Shown: positions 1-8,496, counted from the stretch's first letter. The stretch is 64,000 nt of DNA from CAYJEQ01 sp964369235 (GCA_964369235.1 CAYJEQ010000006.1:1-64000); one strand, 5' to 3'. The notes: generated by a model not told the origin, from the letters alone. Translations and numbers: made by a program.

Positions 1-1710
1 ATCTTCAAAGGTGTTTTCATAGGCTTCTTTTTCTTCCTCAGATAATTCATCATAAGTAATGCCTTGCTGTAAAAATTTTAAAGTTGTTTCCACCGATAAA
101 AAATCCACTAAATATCCGTCTTTTACAGCCTGTGCCAGCTCGTATCCATAGGTAGGGTTTCCGTTATTCAGCTCAAATATATCATAGGTATTTTTGTCGA
201 TTTCATCCTTTGGCGTAGCTGTTAAACCTACTAAAGGTGCATCAAAGTAGGTGAAAATATCACGATATTTATTATAGATAGAACGATGCGCCTCGTCGCA
301 GACCACTAAATCAAAATGTCCTATAGTAAATAGCTTACCCTCATCATCTTTTGCGTTATCAATCACATTCATCATGGTTTGATAGGTGGAAAAAATACAG
401 TTGGCACTATAATTTTCTTTATCTTCACATAAATTTGACACCGACAAATCAGGTAGCATATTTACAAAACTTCTCTTTGCCTGTGTTACAAGGGAGGTTC
501 TATCTGCTAGAAACAGTATGTTTTTTGCAAAGCCTTTTTGCAGTAGTACATCACACAGCCCTATAACCGTTCTGGTTTTTCCACTACCTGTAGCCATAAC
601 AAGTAGTGCTTTTCTTCGATTTTTTTCATCAAAGGCATGACACACAGCTTTAATAGCACCTTCCTGATAGTATCTGCCTGCAATATCTTTGTTTATGTTA
701 ATGTTATTAAGGCTCATACGCCTTTTTCTAAGATTAAATAGCTTTTCCAAATCTCTTTTTGAATAAACACTTGCTACCTTTCTCTCAGGGTACTGTCCGT
801 CATCAATAGAAAAATCAAACCCATTTGTAAGAAAAATAACTGGTCGTCTACCATACTGTTTTTCAAGGCAATCAGCATATAATTTGGCTTGCTGTCTACC
901 TTTTGAAATATCTACACAGGTGCGTTTTGCCTCTACAACTGCAAGGGGAATATGTCTATCATCATATAGCACATAATCGCAAAATCCCTCTTCCTTGTTG
1001 TTTGGCATACCCTCAACACGAACCTCGTTTATCCAGTTATGATTTTCCAGCCAGTTAGCATCTTTTAGGGCTGTATCTATATAGATTTTTCGAGTTTGAT
1101 ACTCGGTTAAATCCAGTGGTTTTTGTACATAGGTTTTGGACTGTTCCTCTCTTCGTGCTGTAAGCTCTTCTTTTAGGGATTTGTTTTCCTCTAATAGCTT
1201 GTCTAAATCAATACCCTCTCCGTCGACTTTGTCACCACCTCTCCCAAAGTGAGAGGCAGGACTAGGCTCTCCCTCTGGGAGAGCTGTCACACAGTGACTG
1301 AGAGGGGTATACGCCTGTTCGGTATAATTACGACTATAACAACAAGCTACAAAATCCATAAATACAAAAAGATTTTCAAGACAAAGAGCAACTTCCTCAA
1401 ACTTAACTTTTTTAGAGTTGTGGGTGGCATTATTGCCAACTATACGAATTAAATCCATTCGCTTTAGTATATGGCGACCTACTAAATCACGAAATTCCTC
1501 CGTAGACATAAGGCTATGTAGCCTATCATCATAGGGCATAGTAAGGCTACCGTCAACGGAGTAGATCCACTTAACAGCAAATTCCATAGCACGACGGCAG
1601 TTAATAGCCGAGCTTTCCATGTCTATATGTAGAAGTTTCTCGGCTGTGATGGCGACAGAAGAAAATGTGCTAAAATCTTTTTCTTTTGTTAGGAAATCGA
1701 AGTTGGACAT
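1..1710 (-). CDS. hsdR: Type I restriction endonuclease, R subunit (partial, C-terminus beyond window)
   Basis: This is the ATP-dependent translocating and cleaving subunit of the type I RM complex. Starting at ATG 1710 (AAGGAG upstream), a DUF4145-like helical region covers about residues 15-110. A PD-(D/E)xK nuclease region follows (CDYVLY near 243, VVEAK near 257), then Walker A ATGSGKT near 372-378 and the DEAH box near 472-475. The reading frame leaves the window still open, with a helicase-like sequence after DEAH. Residues of about 135-166 are encoded by a 93-bp palindromic repeat (1214-1306) that keeps the frame and lies between the N-terminal region and the nuclease domain. It is the last gene seen of the operon that starts with fic. 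The family call is secure; whether the repeat-bearing protein is active is not known. Confidence 0.93.
   Translation of the reverse strand, partial: MSNFDFLTKEKDFSTFSSVAITAEKLLHIDMESSAINCRRAMEFAVKWIYSVDGSLTMPYDDRLHSLMSTEEFRDLVGRHILKRMDLIRIVGNNATHNSKKVKFEEVALCLENLFVFMDFVACCYSRNYTEQAYTPLSHCVTALPEGEPSPASHFGRGGDKVDGEGIDLDKLLEENKSLKEELTARREEQSKTYVQKPLDLTEYQTRKIYIDTALKDANWLENHNWINEVRVEGMPNNKEEGFCDYVLYDDRHIPLAVVEAKRTCVDISKGRQQAKLYADCLEKQYGRRPVIFLTNGFDFSIDDGQYPERKVASVYSKRDLEKLFNLRKRRMSLNNININKDIAGRYYQEGAIKAVCHAFDEKNRRKALLVMATGSGKTRTVIGLCDVLLQKGFAKNILFLADRTSLVTQAKRSFVNMLPDLSVSNLCEDKENYSANCIFSTYQTMMNVIDNAKDDEGKLFTIGHFDLVVCDEAHRSIYNKYRDIFTYFDAPLVGLTATPKDEIDKNTYDIFELNNGNPTYGYELAQAVKDGYLVDFLSVETTLKFLQQGITYDELSEEEKEAYENTFED
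1214..1306. repeat. Palindromic repeat element inserted in frame in hsdR
   Basis: The 93-bp stretch is made of two palindromic modules: one starting CCCTCTCC and ending GAGAGG, the other GGCTCTCCC...GGGAGAGC followed by GTCAC...GTGAC and GAGAGGG. Its length is 31 codons, so the hsdR frame is kept and it encodes TPLSHCVTALPEGEP-type sequence. Related copies lie at 5004-5171, 7065-7144 and 8453-8496. Confidence 0.85.
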
Positions 1711-1737
1711 AGTAAAGCTCCTTTATTTTCTCAATTT

Positions 1738-1875
1738 TCAATTATCGAAATACTCCTGTATAAAGCTGTTGTACAGTACTATGGTACACGTTTCATAGGA
1801 GGTGACTTCAATTGTTGGGTTTGTAAATAAGCTGTATTCGTTTTTGGTCCAAGGAATGGGAAGGTTGACATGGGG
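1738..1875 (-). pseudogene. Possible 3' remnant of a lost coding sequence
   Basis: Between hsdR and the HEPN-motif gene there is an open stretch of about 45 codons ending ...NSFIQEYFDN-stop, with a stop immediately upstream and no start codon or ribosome site. It reads like a protein C-terminus, but I do not recognise the family. It may be what is left of another operon gene, or chance. Confidence 0.25.
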
Positions 1876-1886
1876 TTACATCTATT

Positions 1887-3581
1887 TTATTCATTATCTT
1901 TCTGAAATGGCTTAATCGCAAGGTGATAAAATAAACTATTAATTATACATGTAAGCAAGTACATTAGTCTAAGCACCAAATCATGATTTAGCTGCTGTGG
2001 TTTCATATTACTCCAATGAGCTAAATTATTTCTTAGATTAAATCCAATTTTATTTTCACCATCTGTGGTAAAAAAATATCTAAAATGTTTAAGTTGATAT
2101 TCCCCAAAAATTTCTTTATAGAGATCATTACTATCAGATAGTAATTGACCCATAGTGATTTTTTCTATTGGGATATATTCAATTTCGCGTTTGAGCTGCT
2201 TATATACAATTCGCATTATTTTTTCTGAAAAAGCGCAAATAAATGTTGCTCCACCATAACAAAGTGAACTTTTCAGTAATTGATTATCTTTATCTGAACT
2301 CCAGAATATATTTTGAAGCATTTGAAATAGCAGTTCAAAATCATTTCGTAGCTCTTCGCTGTCATATTCACATTTTTCCATAATAGTATTGATATACAGA
2401 CAATACCACTGAGCACTTTTGGCAAATAGTTGTTCATCTGTAATAAGGATATTCATATAAGCAGAACCTAATCCTAAATATGTCTTTATATACATCTGAT
2501 GAGTAAATGTAAAGTAGTTATCTGTTTTAATATTTGTTGAAACACAGTCAACAACTCTTTTCTTATCACTTGGACCATTATTAAGTAATCCATTGGCACT
2601 CATATCTCCCTTTAATGAATGGGTTAAGGATAAAAGTTTTAATGTATCATCTTGATTTGAATTTAAAAGCTCTCTTATGTAGCTTATATCGATTGGTTCA
2701 CCGAAAGTCTTCCCATGTTCATTTAGATATTCCCCTAAAAGATCATCAGCTTTTTGCTCATAGTTTAGAAAATCATTTGCTTTTGGATGTTTTAATTTTT
2801 TTAATAAATCTGAAATTTCTGTTATTTTTCTTTGAAGTTGCATTACATTTTCTACAGTTAATGAACTATATATTTTTTCTCCATAGTCTATTATTAAATC
2901 AATAATATGCACGATTGTGCTTGCGAGCTTTGATATATTTCTATCTTTTAATGAGCCTACAACATTATATACGATACTTGCTCTCATGTCCAAGTTTTCT
3001 TTTATTATATTGTCTGAGAATAAGACATTGTACAACTCTTCATCTTTTTCAATCTTCTTGTTCCATTTGTCATAATCATCAAACAATTTATATGAATGAT
3101 AATTAATCAAAAAAAGCATCACATCGTTACTAATTCCATTTTGATATTCAATACAATAGTTATACGTTACATCAAATAAATCAACGTCATCATGTGTATC
3201 ATTCACTAAATCTAGCAGCTCTGTGTAAATCAACTTTTGATAATTAGCATTAATGAATTTAATAATATCACCAGTTTTAATTATCTCTAATGATATTTTA
3301 GCACAGCCAATTATTTCACAAAGATATCCTTTATTATCTTCTGAAATAAGGTAATTAACTACTTCGCTAAATTTAATAATTTTGGACAGTGCATGATAAT
3401 TAATATAGTCATCAGTAGTAATGATATCACATACACTATTATTTTTAATGATATCCATGACAACTTCTCTATTTTCAATCATATCTTTTATCTCATGATG
3501 AGTAGCAAAGTCATGTTCACCATAATATTTAAGCAAAAATGTTATACTATTTTCTTTTAGACTTGTGATAATATTAGACAT
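1887..3581 (-). CDS. Unknown 564-aa protein with C-terminal HEPN-type RxxxxH motif
   Basis: No family is recognised with certainty. The protein is largely helical and rich in Asn, Ile and Asp. Near the C-terminus it has NLRNNLAH, which gives R517 and H522 in the R-x4-H spacing typical of HEPN ribonucleases and resembles the end of DUF4209-like proteins. I chose ATG 3581 because GAGAGG lies just upstream; an in-frame TTG at 3596 has no such site. It follows the SH3-domain gene by 15 bases in the same operon, so the two are probably made together. By inference it may be an RNA-targeting effector carried in the RM locus. The motif alone does not prove RNase activity, because HEPN-fold proteins also occur as non-catalytic partners. 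Confidence 0.7.
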   Translation of the reverse strand: MSNIITSLKENSITFLLKYYGEHDFATHHEIKDMIENREVVMDIIKNNSVCDIITTDDYINYHALSKIIKFSEVVNYLISEDNKGYLCEIIGCAKISLEIIKTGDIIKFINANYQKLIYTELLDLVNDTHDDVDLFDVTYNYCIEYQNGISNDVMLFLINYHSYKLFDDYDKWNKKIEKDEELYNVLFSDNIIKENLDMRASIVYNVVGSLKDRNISKLASTIVHIIDLIIDYGEKIYSSLTVENVMQLQRKITEISDLLKKLKHPKANDFLNYEQKADDLLGEYLNEHGKTFGEPIDISYIRELLNSNQDDTLKLLSLTHSLKGDMSANGLLNNGPSDKKRVVDCVSTNIKTDNYFTFTHQMYIKTYLGLGSAYMNILITDEQLFAKSAQWYCLYINTIMEKCEYDSEELRNDFELLFQMLQNIFWSSDKDNQLLKSSLCYGGATFICAFSEKIMRIVYKQLKREIEYIPIEKITMGQLLSDSNDLYKEIFGEYQLKHFRYFFTTDGENKIGFNLRNNLAHWSNMKPQQLNHDLVLRLMYLLTCIINSLFYHLAIKPFQKDNE

Positions 3582-3596
3582 TCTATTACCTCTCAA

Positions 3597-4532
3597 TTAC
3601 TGGAAATTACTCAATTTCCAGTTCTGCACCCATCCAGTATAATATTGACTATCCTCAATCCATGATATTTTGACCCATTTTTTATGTTTCTCAACCACTT
3701 GGACTACTTTTCCTAAAGTTAGTTTTCCTACAATGATTGATGAATTATCAGCAGATTTTCGCACATTGATTTCTGATTTGGAGACAAACATTAAATAGAA
3801 ACCATTTAGTATATTTACATCCATGTTTTGCTCTATAGTATAGTAATTGTTTACCATGTTCACATAGTGATTTTCATTATATGTGATGTTATTTACTATA
3901 GTAGGTTGAGCTGTGATAGTCTGAAGTATATGAAAAAATAATGCAACAATAATTGGATATATATAATCCTTGAAAACATTTATTTGAGCTTGTGATAATT
4001 GAGTTGGTAGCTCTGCCTTTCCACTTGAAATTTGCTCTGCCATTATTTTAATTTCTTTTTCTATGCATTCATCTATTTCATTTTCTTTGCAATAAACTTC
4101 TACAAATTCCTTATCTAAAGGCGAAAATTTAAAATCCAATTCTAAAAGCAAATTACTTGTTTGAGTAAGCAAATCAATGTGCTTGGGTGCGATTGCTGAA
4201 CTAATCAAACCACTAATGCCAGTTGTTAACCCAATTAAGTCGTCATTTCTGAACATATTCACTGAATCAATTAAATTGCCAATCCCAGTTGTTAACCCAA
4301 TTAAGTCGTCATTTCTGAACATATTTACTGAATCAATTAAACTACTAATCCCAGCTGCACTCTCAACTATGTTGTAGTTTTGAAGCATATCGTCCATCAT
4401 ATTCGATTGCTTGAACATGTCAGCCATTCTATTTTCTGCTTTTAGCATATCATACATTATATTTGATTGTTTGAATATATCGTTTACCCTATCTGTACTT
4501 TGAAATATATTGTTATAATTATCTACATTCAT
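3597..4532 (-). CDS. SH3-domain protein with N-terminal tandem repeats
   Basis: Unknown protein of 311 aa. The N-terminal third contains short repeats of the type DxFKQSNxMxDML and then two nearly identical 22-residue units (LIDSVNMFRNDDLIGLTTGI). A hydrophobic segment (YPIIVALFFHILQTI) lies near residue 205, followed by an Asn-rich stretch. The last 65 residues form a bacterial SH3 domain (INVRKSADNSSIIVGKL... WVKISW... TGWV). The ATG at 4532 follows AGAGAGGA; an upstream in-frame TTG at 4559 has no ribosome site. It lies directly before the HEPN-motif gene. A membrane-associated sensor or scaffold is a reasonable guess, but the function is not shown. Confidence 0.7.
   Translation of the reverse strand: MNVDNYNNIFQSTDRVNDIFKQSNIMYDMLKAENRMADMFKQSNMMDDMLQNYNIVESAAGISSLIDSVNMFRNDDLIGLTTGIGNLIDSVNMFRNDDLIGLTTGISGLISSAIAPKHIDLLTQTSNLLLELDFKFSPLDKEFVEVYCKENEIDECIEKEIKIMAEQISSGKAELPTQLSQAQINVFKDYIYPIIVALFFHILQTITAQPTIVNNITYNENHYVNMVNNYYTIEQNMDVNILNGFYLMFVSKSEINVRKSADNSSIIVGKLTLGKVVQVVEKHKKWVKISWIEDSQYYTGWVQNWKLSNFQ
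4220..4351. repeat. 66-bp tandem repeat, two copies, inside the SH3-domain gene
   Basis: Two consecutive 66-bp units (4220-4285 and 4286-4351) are almost identical and encode the 22-residue repeats. Being in multiples of three, copy-number change would leave the frame intact. Confidence 0.85.
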
Positions 4533-4611
4533 TATGTTACACAGTTCCTCTCTACTCAAAATAGGTTGTATTAATTTTTCTGTTCAAAGAATGTGAGGGC
4601 TGGTATGGGAT

Positions 4612-4977
4612 TTAGCTCCTCTCTTTTATTTCCATATCTATTGTTTCACATACATTATTGAAGTTTCTCTTTATTTCTAAATTGGTGAATCTTATTACCT
4701 TTAAATTGTATTTCGCTAAAATTAAAGTTCTTTCCTTATCATAGGCTAAACCTTCCTCGGTATAGTGTTGGTTTCCATCAATTTCTATAACAAGTTTTGC
4801 ACTTGCGCAATAGAAATCAACTATATAAGATTCTATTATCCGTTGCTTATATATTTTAACAGGGTAAGAACGCAGAAAATCGTACCATAATTTTCTTTCG
4901 TAGGGTGTCATCTCTTTACGCAACTCTCTTGCGCGCTCAAGCATTTTGTTGTTTTTCTTTGGCTTTTCACTTATCAT
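4612..4977 (-). CDS. DUF559 endonuclease-domain protein (Vsr-like fold)
   Basis: A 121-aa protein of the DUF559 family. These are small PD-(D/E)xK proteins related to the very-short-patch repair endonuclease. Visible family marks are the N-terminal ARELRKEMTPYERKLWYDFLR block, KQRIIESYIVDFYCASAKLVIEIDGNQHY with the acidic residues of the nuclease core, and a C-terminal KVIRFTN strand. ATG 4977 follows GGAGG at good spacing. It sits between hsdS and the SH3-domain gene in the same operon. DUF559 genes are often found beside restriction and transfer loci. A DNA-nicking or repair role is inferred from the fold, not shown. Confidence 0.85.
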   Translation of the reverse strand: MISEKPKKNNKMLERARELRKEMTPYERKLWYDFLRSYPVKIYKQRIIESYIVDFYCASAKLVIEIDGNQHYTEEGLAYDKERTLILAKYNLKVIRFTNLEIKRNFNNVCETIDMEIKERS

Positions 4978-5003
4978 AAATAGCCTCCATTTTCACAGTT
5001 ATG

Positions 5004-5171
5004 CCCTCTCAGTCAAACCCTCTCAGTCACACCCTCTCAGTCAAACCCTCTCAGTCACTGGCGTGACAGCTCTCCCAAAGGGAGAGCCTTTTTTATGCCT
5101 ATATCAAAGGGAGAGCCATGTTTATAGCCTCTCCCTTTGGGAGAGGTGCCGTCCGCAGACGGCGGAGAGGG
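5004..5171. repeat. Palindromic repeat cluster between hsdS and the DUF559 gene
   Basis: Four 14-bp units beginning CCCTCTCAGTCA run from 5004 to 5059. They are followed by a GACAGCTCTCCC/GGGAGAGCC hairpin, a half copy, and a second hairpin CCTCTCCC/GGGAGAGG ending CGGAGAGGG. The last base lies one base from the hsdS stop codon. Confidence 0.9.
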
Positions 5172-5172
5172 T

Positions 5173-6270
5173 CTACCCAAAATACTCCTGCATTCTCTCT
5201 TTATAGAGCACCTCTAACTGCTCCAGTCCTTTTTCCATATTATACCTTATTTTTTCGATTTTCTCAACATACTGGGCGAATTGGTTTTGTAGGTCAAGGG
5301 GTGGGATAAGAATTTTTATATCTTGCAATTCTTGTGCATTTATGTTTGCTTGTCCTACAATAGCTTTGCACATATCAAACAATGTTTCTTTTCCATACTT
5401 TGAATTTAATACAGCTGATAGATATAACGGAATAACTTTTTCGTTAACTCTAACTCTTATTATATATCCAGCTATAATCATTTCAGTATCTAAATTATAT
5501 ACACAAGTTTTGCCAACAAGCTCTTTACTATTGGTTCTATTAAAAAGGATGTCTCCGTTTCTAACAACACATTTTTCATATTCTTTATCATCTATATCAA
5601 TATATTTCAAATTTGTTAGATCTAGATGTCCATCATATGTTATGTTATTCATTCTCAAATAAGGGTACTTGCCACCATCTACTGACGGTTTGCTTGTTCC
5701 ATACTTAACTTCTTTGGCAATATCTCTAATAGTTCCTTTCTCCCACCCCATTTCATTGGTCACAGGATCGCCGAACATCTCCACAAACTTCGCTTTTGTC
5801 AAAAGGTCAAGTTTTTCTATTTGGCTTTTGCGCTTTTGGATTAAGGCTGTAATTTTATCCAGTTCATCAGCAATTTTTTGCTGTGTTTCCAGTGGTGGGA
5901 GGGGGAGTTGTGCGTCAGTTAAATTTCCTAATTTAATATATTTTATAACTCCACCTATTGATTGTGTTCTTAAAGTTTCTAAATAACTATCAAGAAAGTT
6001 ATATAGATAAGGTACATATAAAATTTGCTTATTCTTGCTTTCGACTATATATGTTCTTTGGTAAGCATCAAATTTTCCATTATAATATTTCACATTCAAG
6101 TCACCATTGCCAGCAACTAAAACACATTCACAATCATAACTATAAGTATCAATTTTTAAAGGCTCTTTTGAACAAGTGAAAAAAGGGAACTGCCCGTATT
6201 CTGATGAAGCATTTGCATCAAGTTTACCAGTTTTGATATTTACATAGTCACCTAATATTACTTTACTCAT
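5173..6270 (-). CDS. hsdS: Type I restriction-modification specificity subunit
   Basis: At 365 aa this is the DNA-recognition subunit that joins HsdM and HsdR. It has the two-half layout of the family. A first target-recognition domain spans about residues 1-125 and a helical conserved region follows (LPLPPLETQQKIADELDKI, near 130). A second recognition domain covers about 180-320 and a second conserved helix follows (ILIPPLDLQNQFAQYVEKI). ATG 6270 follows AAGGAGG. The stop codon TAG lies against the palindromic repeat at 5004-5171. The gene starts 9 bases after the small membrane-protein gene. The family is secure; the target sequence cannot be read from the protein. Confidence 0.93.
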   Translation of the reverse strand: MSKVILGDYVNIKTGKLDANASSEYGQFPFFTCSKEPLKIDTYSYDCECVLVAGNGDLNVKYYNGKFDAYQRTYIVESKNKQILYVPYLYNFLDSYLETLRTQSIGGVIKYIKLGNLTDAQLPLPPLETQQKIADELDKITALIQKRKSQIEKLDLLTKAKFVEMFGDPVTNEMGWEKGTIRDIAKEVKYGTSKPSVDGGKYPYLRMNNITYDGHLDLTNLKYIDIDDKEYEKCVVRNGDILFNRTNSKELVGKTCVYNLDTEMIIAGYIIRVRVNEKVIPLYLSAVLNSKYGKETLFDMCKAIVGQANINAQELQDIKILIPPLDLQNQFAQYVEKIEKIRYNMEKGLEQLEVLYKERMQEYFG

Positions 6271-6279
6271 AAATCCTCC

Positions 6280-6876
6280 TTAAAAAAACAATGTAACTGC
6301 TACAGAAACAAAAGCAGCTAACACAGCTAATAAACCAATTAGTGTGTTTATATCATGAATTGCATTAATTTCAATTGCTGCCATCCTAAACATTGTAGCA
6401 AATACTCCAGTTAGAATGAAAAGTCCACAAAAAGGTCTCATCAATGATAGAATGCCCATGAGCGTAGTTAAAAATGACAAATCAAAATAAGTCAAAAAAC
6501 TAAATACTAATAAAAAAGTAAGAATATATAACCCCCATGATGTAAATTGAAAAAATATTCTAATCAATTCTCTTAGTACAAATTTAGTTCCATATAATTC
6601 TCGGCTATCATAATATTTTTGAGGTGACAATAAAAGTCTTCTTGTACATACTAATGTATTCCACAATTTTGTAGCTCCTGTTAACTCAGTATTATATCCC
6701 AGTTTTTTCTGAAATTCTTTGGTTTGCTCTTTTCTCTGGTTTTCTTCCTGTCGCCTTTTTATTTCCTCAATATAATGGTTTGCCTGTGCAAGTTTTTTAT
6801 AGTCTATATCCAGTTTTATATTTGTGTCACATTCATTTATTCTACACTTTTTACAAATTTTCACCTTCTTACTCAT
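6280..6876 (-). CDS. Unknown small membrane protein with N-terminal Cys motif
   Basis: A 198-aa protein of no family I recognise. It starts with a CKKCRINEC motif that could bind a metal. A charged, Gln/Glu/Lys-rich helix covers about residues 25-60, and about three hydrophobic segments lie in the C-terminal half (near 110-132, 137-160 and 178-198). Its start codon overlaps the end of hsdM by 8 bases and hsdS follows after 9 bases, so it is translationally embedded between two subunits that must be made in proportion. Placing a membrane protein between hsdM and hsdS is unusual and suggests acquired cargo. The function is unknown. Confidence 0.75.
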   Translation of the reverse strand: MSKKVKICKKCRINECDTNIKLDIDYKKLAQANHYIEEIKRRQEENQRKEQTKEFQKKLGYNTELTGATKLWNTLVCTRRLLLSPQKYYDSRELYGTKFVLRELIRIFFQFTSWGLYILTFLLVFSFLTYFDLSFLTTLMGILSLMRPFCGLFILTGVFATMFRMAAIEINAIHDINTLIGLLAVLAAFVSVAVTLFF

Positions 6877-8428
6877 AACTCACCTCAAGTTCTGAAATCC
6901 CCTTTAAAATCTCATCTTCAAGCGCCTTAATCTCTGCGATAATCTCACTTGTAGGTGGGTAGGTTTCGGCGACATAAACTGTCTTTTTATATTTATTAAT
7001 AGATAAATCATAGCCGTTTTCTATAATCTCATCTTTTGGCACAAAGAAAGATTTCCCCGTCCTAGGCTCTCCCTCAGGGAGAGCTGTCACGGAGTGACTG
7101 AGAGGGTGCTCAGGCAGAGCTGTCGGCATAGCTGACTGAGAGGGTAAATTCCTCCACTTCTCTATAATATCCGGTATATCATTTTCAGCAACAGCATTTC
7201 TCTTATCATCAAGGGAAAATCCGTCGGCAGTCATATCATAAAACCAAACATTATCTGTTCCACCGTGGTTTGTTTTGGTGAAGATAAGTATCCCAGTGGA
7301 CACCCCAGCATAGGGTTTAAACACACCACTTGGCATAGAAATCACAGCCTCAAGTCTATGGTTATCTACAATTTCCTGTCGTATATCCTTGTGAGCTTTT
7401 GAGGAGCCAAAAAGCACTCCATCAGGGACGATAACAGCACATCTACCACCAACTTTAAGCATACGAAGCATTAAGGCTAAGAATAAAAGCTCGGTTTTTT
7501 TAGTTTTACATACTTTAAGTAAATCGGCAGAAACGGTATCACTGTCAAGACTTCCCTTAAAAGGGGGATTAGCTAAAATAAGGCTGTATTTTTCCTTGTC
7601 GGGGTTTTGGTCAGAAAGGCTATCACGATACTCAATAAAAGGGTTGTCCACACCATGGGTCATCATATTCATAGCACCAATACGAAGCATAGTTCTATCC
7701 ATATCAAAACCGTGGAACATATTATTCATATAGTGGTCTTTGTTATCCTTATTAAAGAAAACTTCTTCTTTTTTATTTTCCTTTAAATACTCACCACTTG
7801 CCACTAAAAATCCACTTGTACCACAAGCAGGGTCGCAAATTGTGTCAGTAGCCTTAGGATCCATAAGTTCCACCATCATTTTAATAATATGACGAGGTGT
7901 TCTAAACTGACCATTAAGCCCAGCGCTGGCAATTTTAGATAGAAGATACTCGTACACATCACCGTTAATGTCAGTGTCGTGCATTTTATCCATTTGAGCA
8001 TAAATTTCATCAAGTTCGGAAACTATCTTTGATAAAAGCAGGGGAGTTGGGATTTTAAAAATGGCATCATCCATATATTTTGAATAGGTGCTGTCCTTTT
8101 CACCATGTAAATTCTTGATAAAAGGGAAAACTAATTCCCCCATAATAGAGTACATCTGCCCAGCTGGAAGATCGTGAAAAACCGACCATTTAAGCTGTTC
8201 ACCGTCAATTTTTCTGCCACCGATTTCCACTTCCTCTGTAAAAATACTGGTGAAAGGCAGCCCAAGCATTGCGCTTTCTTTGGCTTTGATATTGTCAGTT
8301 TTATCAAGGTCGTGGATAAACATAAGGTATGTTATCTGCTCAATTACATCCAGTGGATTTACAAGACCACCTGCTGCGAATATATCCCAAAGTCCGTCTA
8401 TTTTATTTTTAAGTTCACCTGTAATCAT
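6869..8428 (-). CDS. hsdM: Type I DNA N6-adenine methyltransferase, M subunit
   Basis: A 519-aa modification subunit. An N-terminal helical HsdM domain covers about residues 5-130. The SAM-binding motif DPACGTSGF lies near 199-207 and the catalytic NPPF near 286-289, both intact. Residues of about 429-455 (TALPEHPLSHSVTALPEGEP) are encoded by a palindromic repeat at 7065-7144 that keeps the frame, so this copy carries an extra loop towards the C-terminus. ATG 8428 follows GGAG. It is the second gene of the operon after fic. With all catalytic motifs present, a working methylase is likely. Confidence 0.95.
   Translation of the reverse strand: MITGELKNKIDGLWDIFAAGGLVNPLDVIEQITYLMFIHDLDKTDNIKAKESAMLGLPFTSIFTEEVEIGGRKIDGEQLKWSVFHDLPAGQMYSIMGELVFPFIKNLHGEKDSTYSKYMDDAIFKIPTPLLLSKIVSELDEIYAQMDKMHDTDINGDVYEYLLSKIASAGLNGQFRTPRHIIKMMVELMDPKATDTICDPACGTSGFLVASGEYLKENKKEEVFFNKDNKDHYMNNMFHGFDMDRTMLRIGAMNMMTHGVDNPFIEYRDSLSDQNPDKEKYSLILANPPFKGSLDSDTVSADLLKVCKTKKTELLFLALMLRMLKVGGRCAVIVPDGVLFGSSKAHKDIRQEIVDNHRLEAVISMPSGVFKPYAGVSTGILIFTKTNHGGTDNVWFYDMTADGFSLDDKRNAVAENDIPDIIEKWRNLPSQSAMPTALPEHPLSHSVTALPEGEPRTGKSFFVPKDEIIENGYDLSINKYKKTVYVAETYPPTSEIIAEIKALEDEILKGISELEVSYE
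7065..7144. repeat. Palindromic repeat element in frame inside hsdM
   Basis: About 80 bp contain GGCTCTCCC/GGGAGAGC, a GTCAC/GTGAC stem and GAGAGGG, then a half copy ending again in GACTGAGAGGG. It encodes the same TALPEGEP residues as the hsdR copy, in the same frame and orientation. Confidence 0.85.
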
Positions 8429-8452
8429 ATTAATTCTCCATTCATTATTATT

Positions 8453-8496
8453 GCCTCTACCCTTGGGAGAGGTGGCGACGCAGTCGTCGGAGAGGG
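8453..8496. repeat. Palindromic repeat element between fic and hsdM
   Basis: A single module (GCCTCTACCCTTGGGAGAGG, a GACG/CGTC stem, and CGGAGAGGG) ends directly against the TAA stop of fic. Confidence 0.8.

Noticed and set aside
1249..1452. Plus-strand 67-codon open frame
   Set aside because: It is antisense to hsdR and arises from the palindromic insert.
5004..5059. Four regularly spaced CCCTCTCAGTCA units as a CRISPR array
   Set aside because: Units are 14 bp with no spacer between them; they are part of the palindromic repeat family and no cas genes are near.
4946..5309. Overlapping plus-strand open frames through the repeat cluster
   Set aside because: They translate palindromic repeats and run antisense to hsdS and the DUF559 gene; no ribosome site and no protein-like composition.
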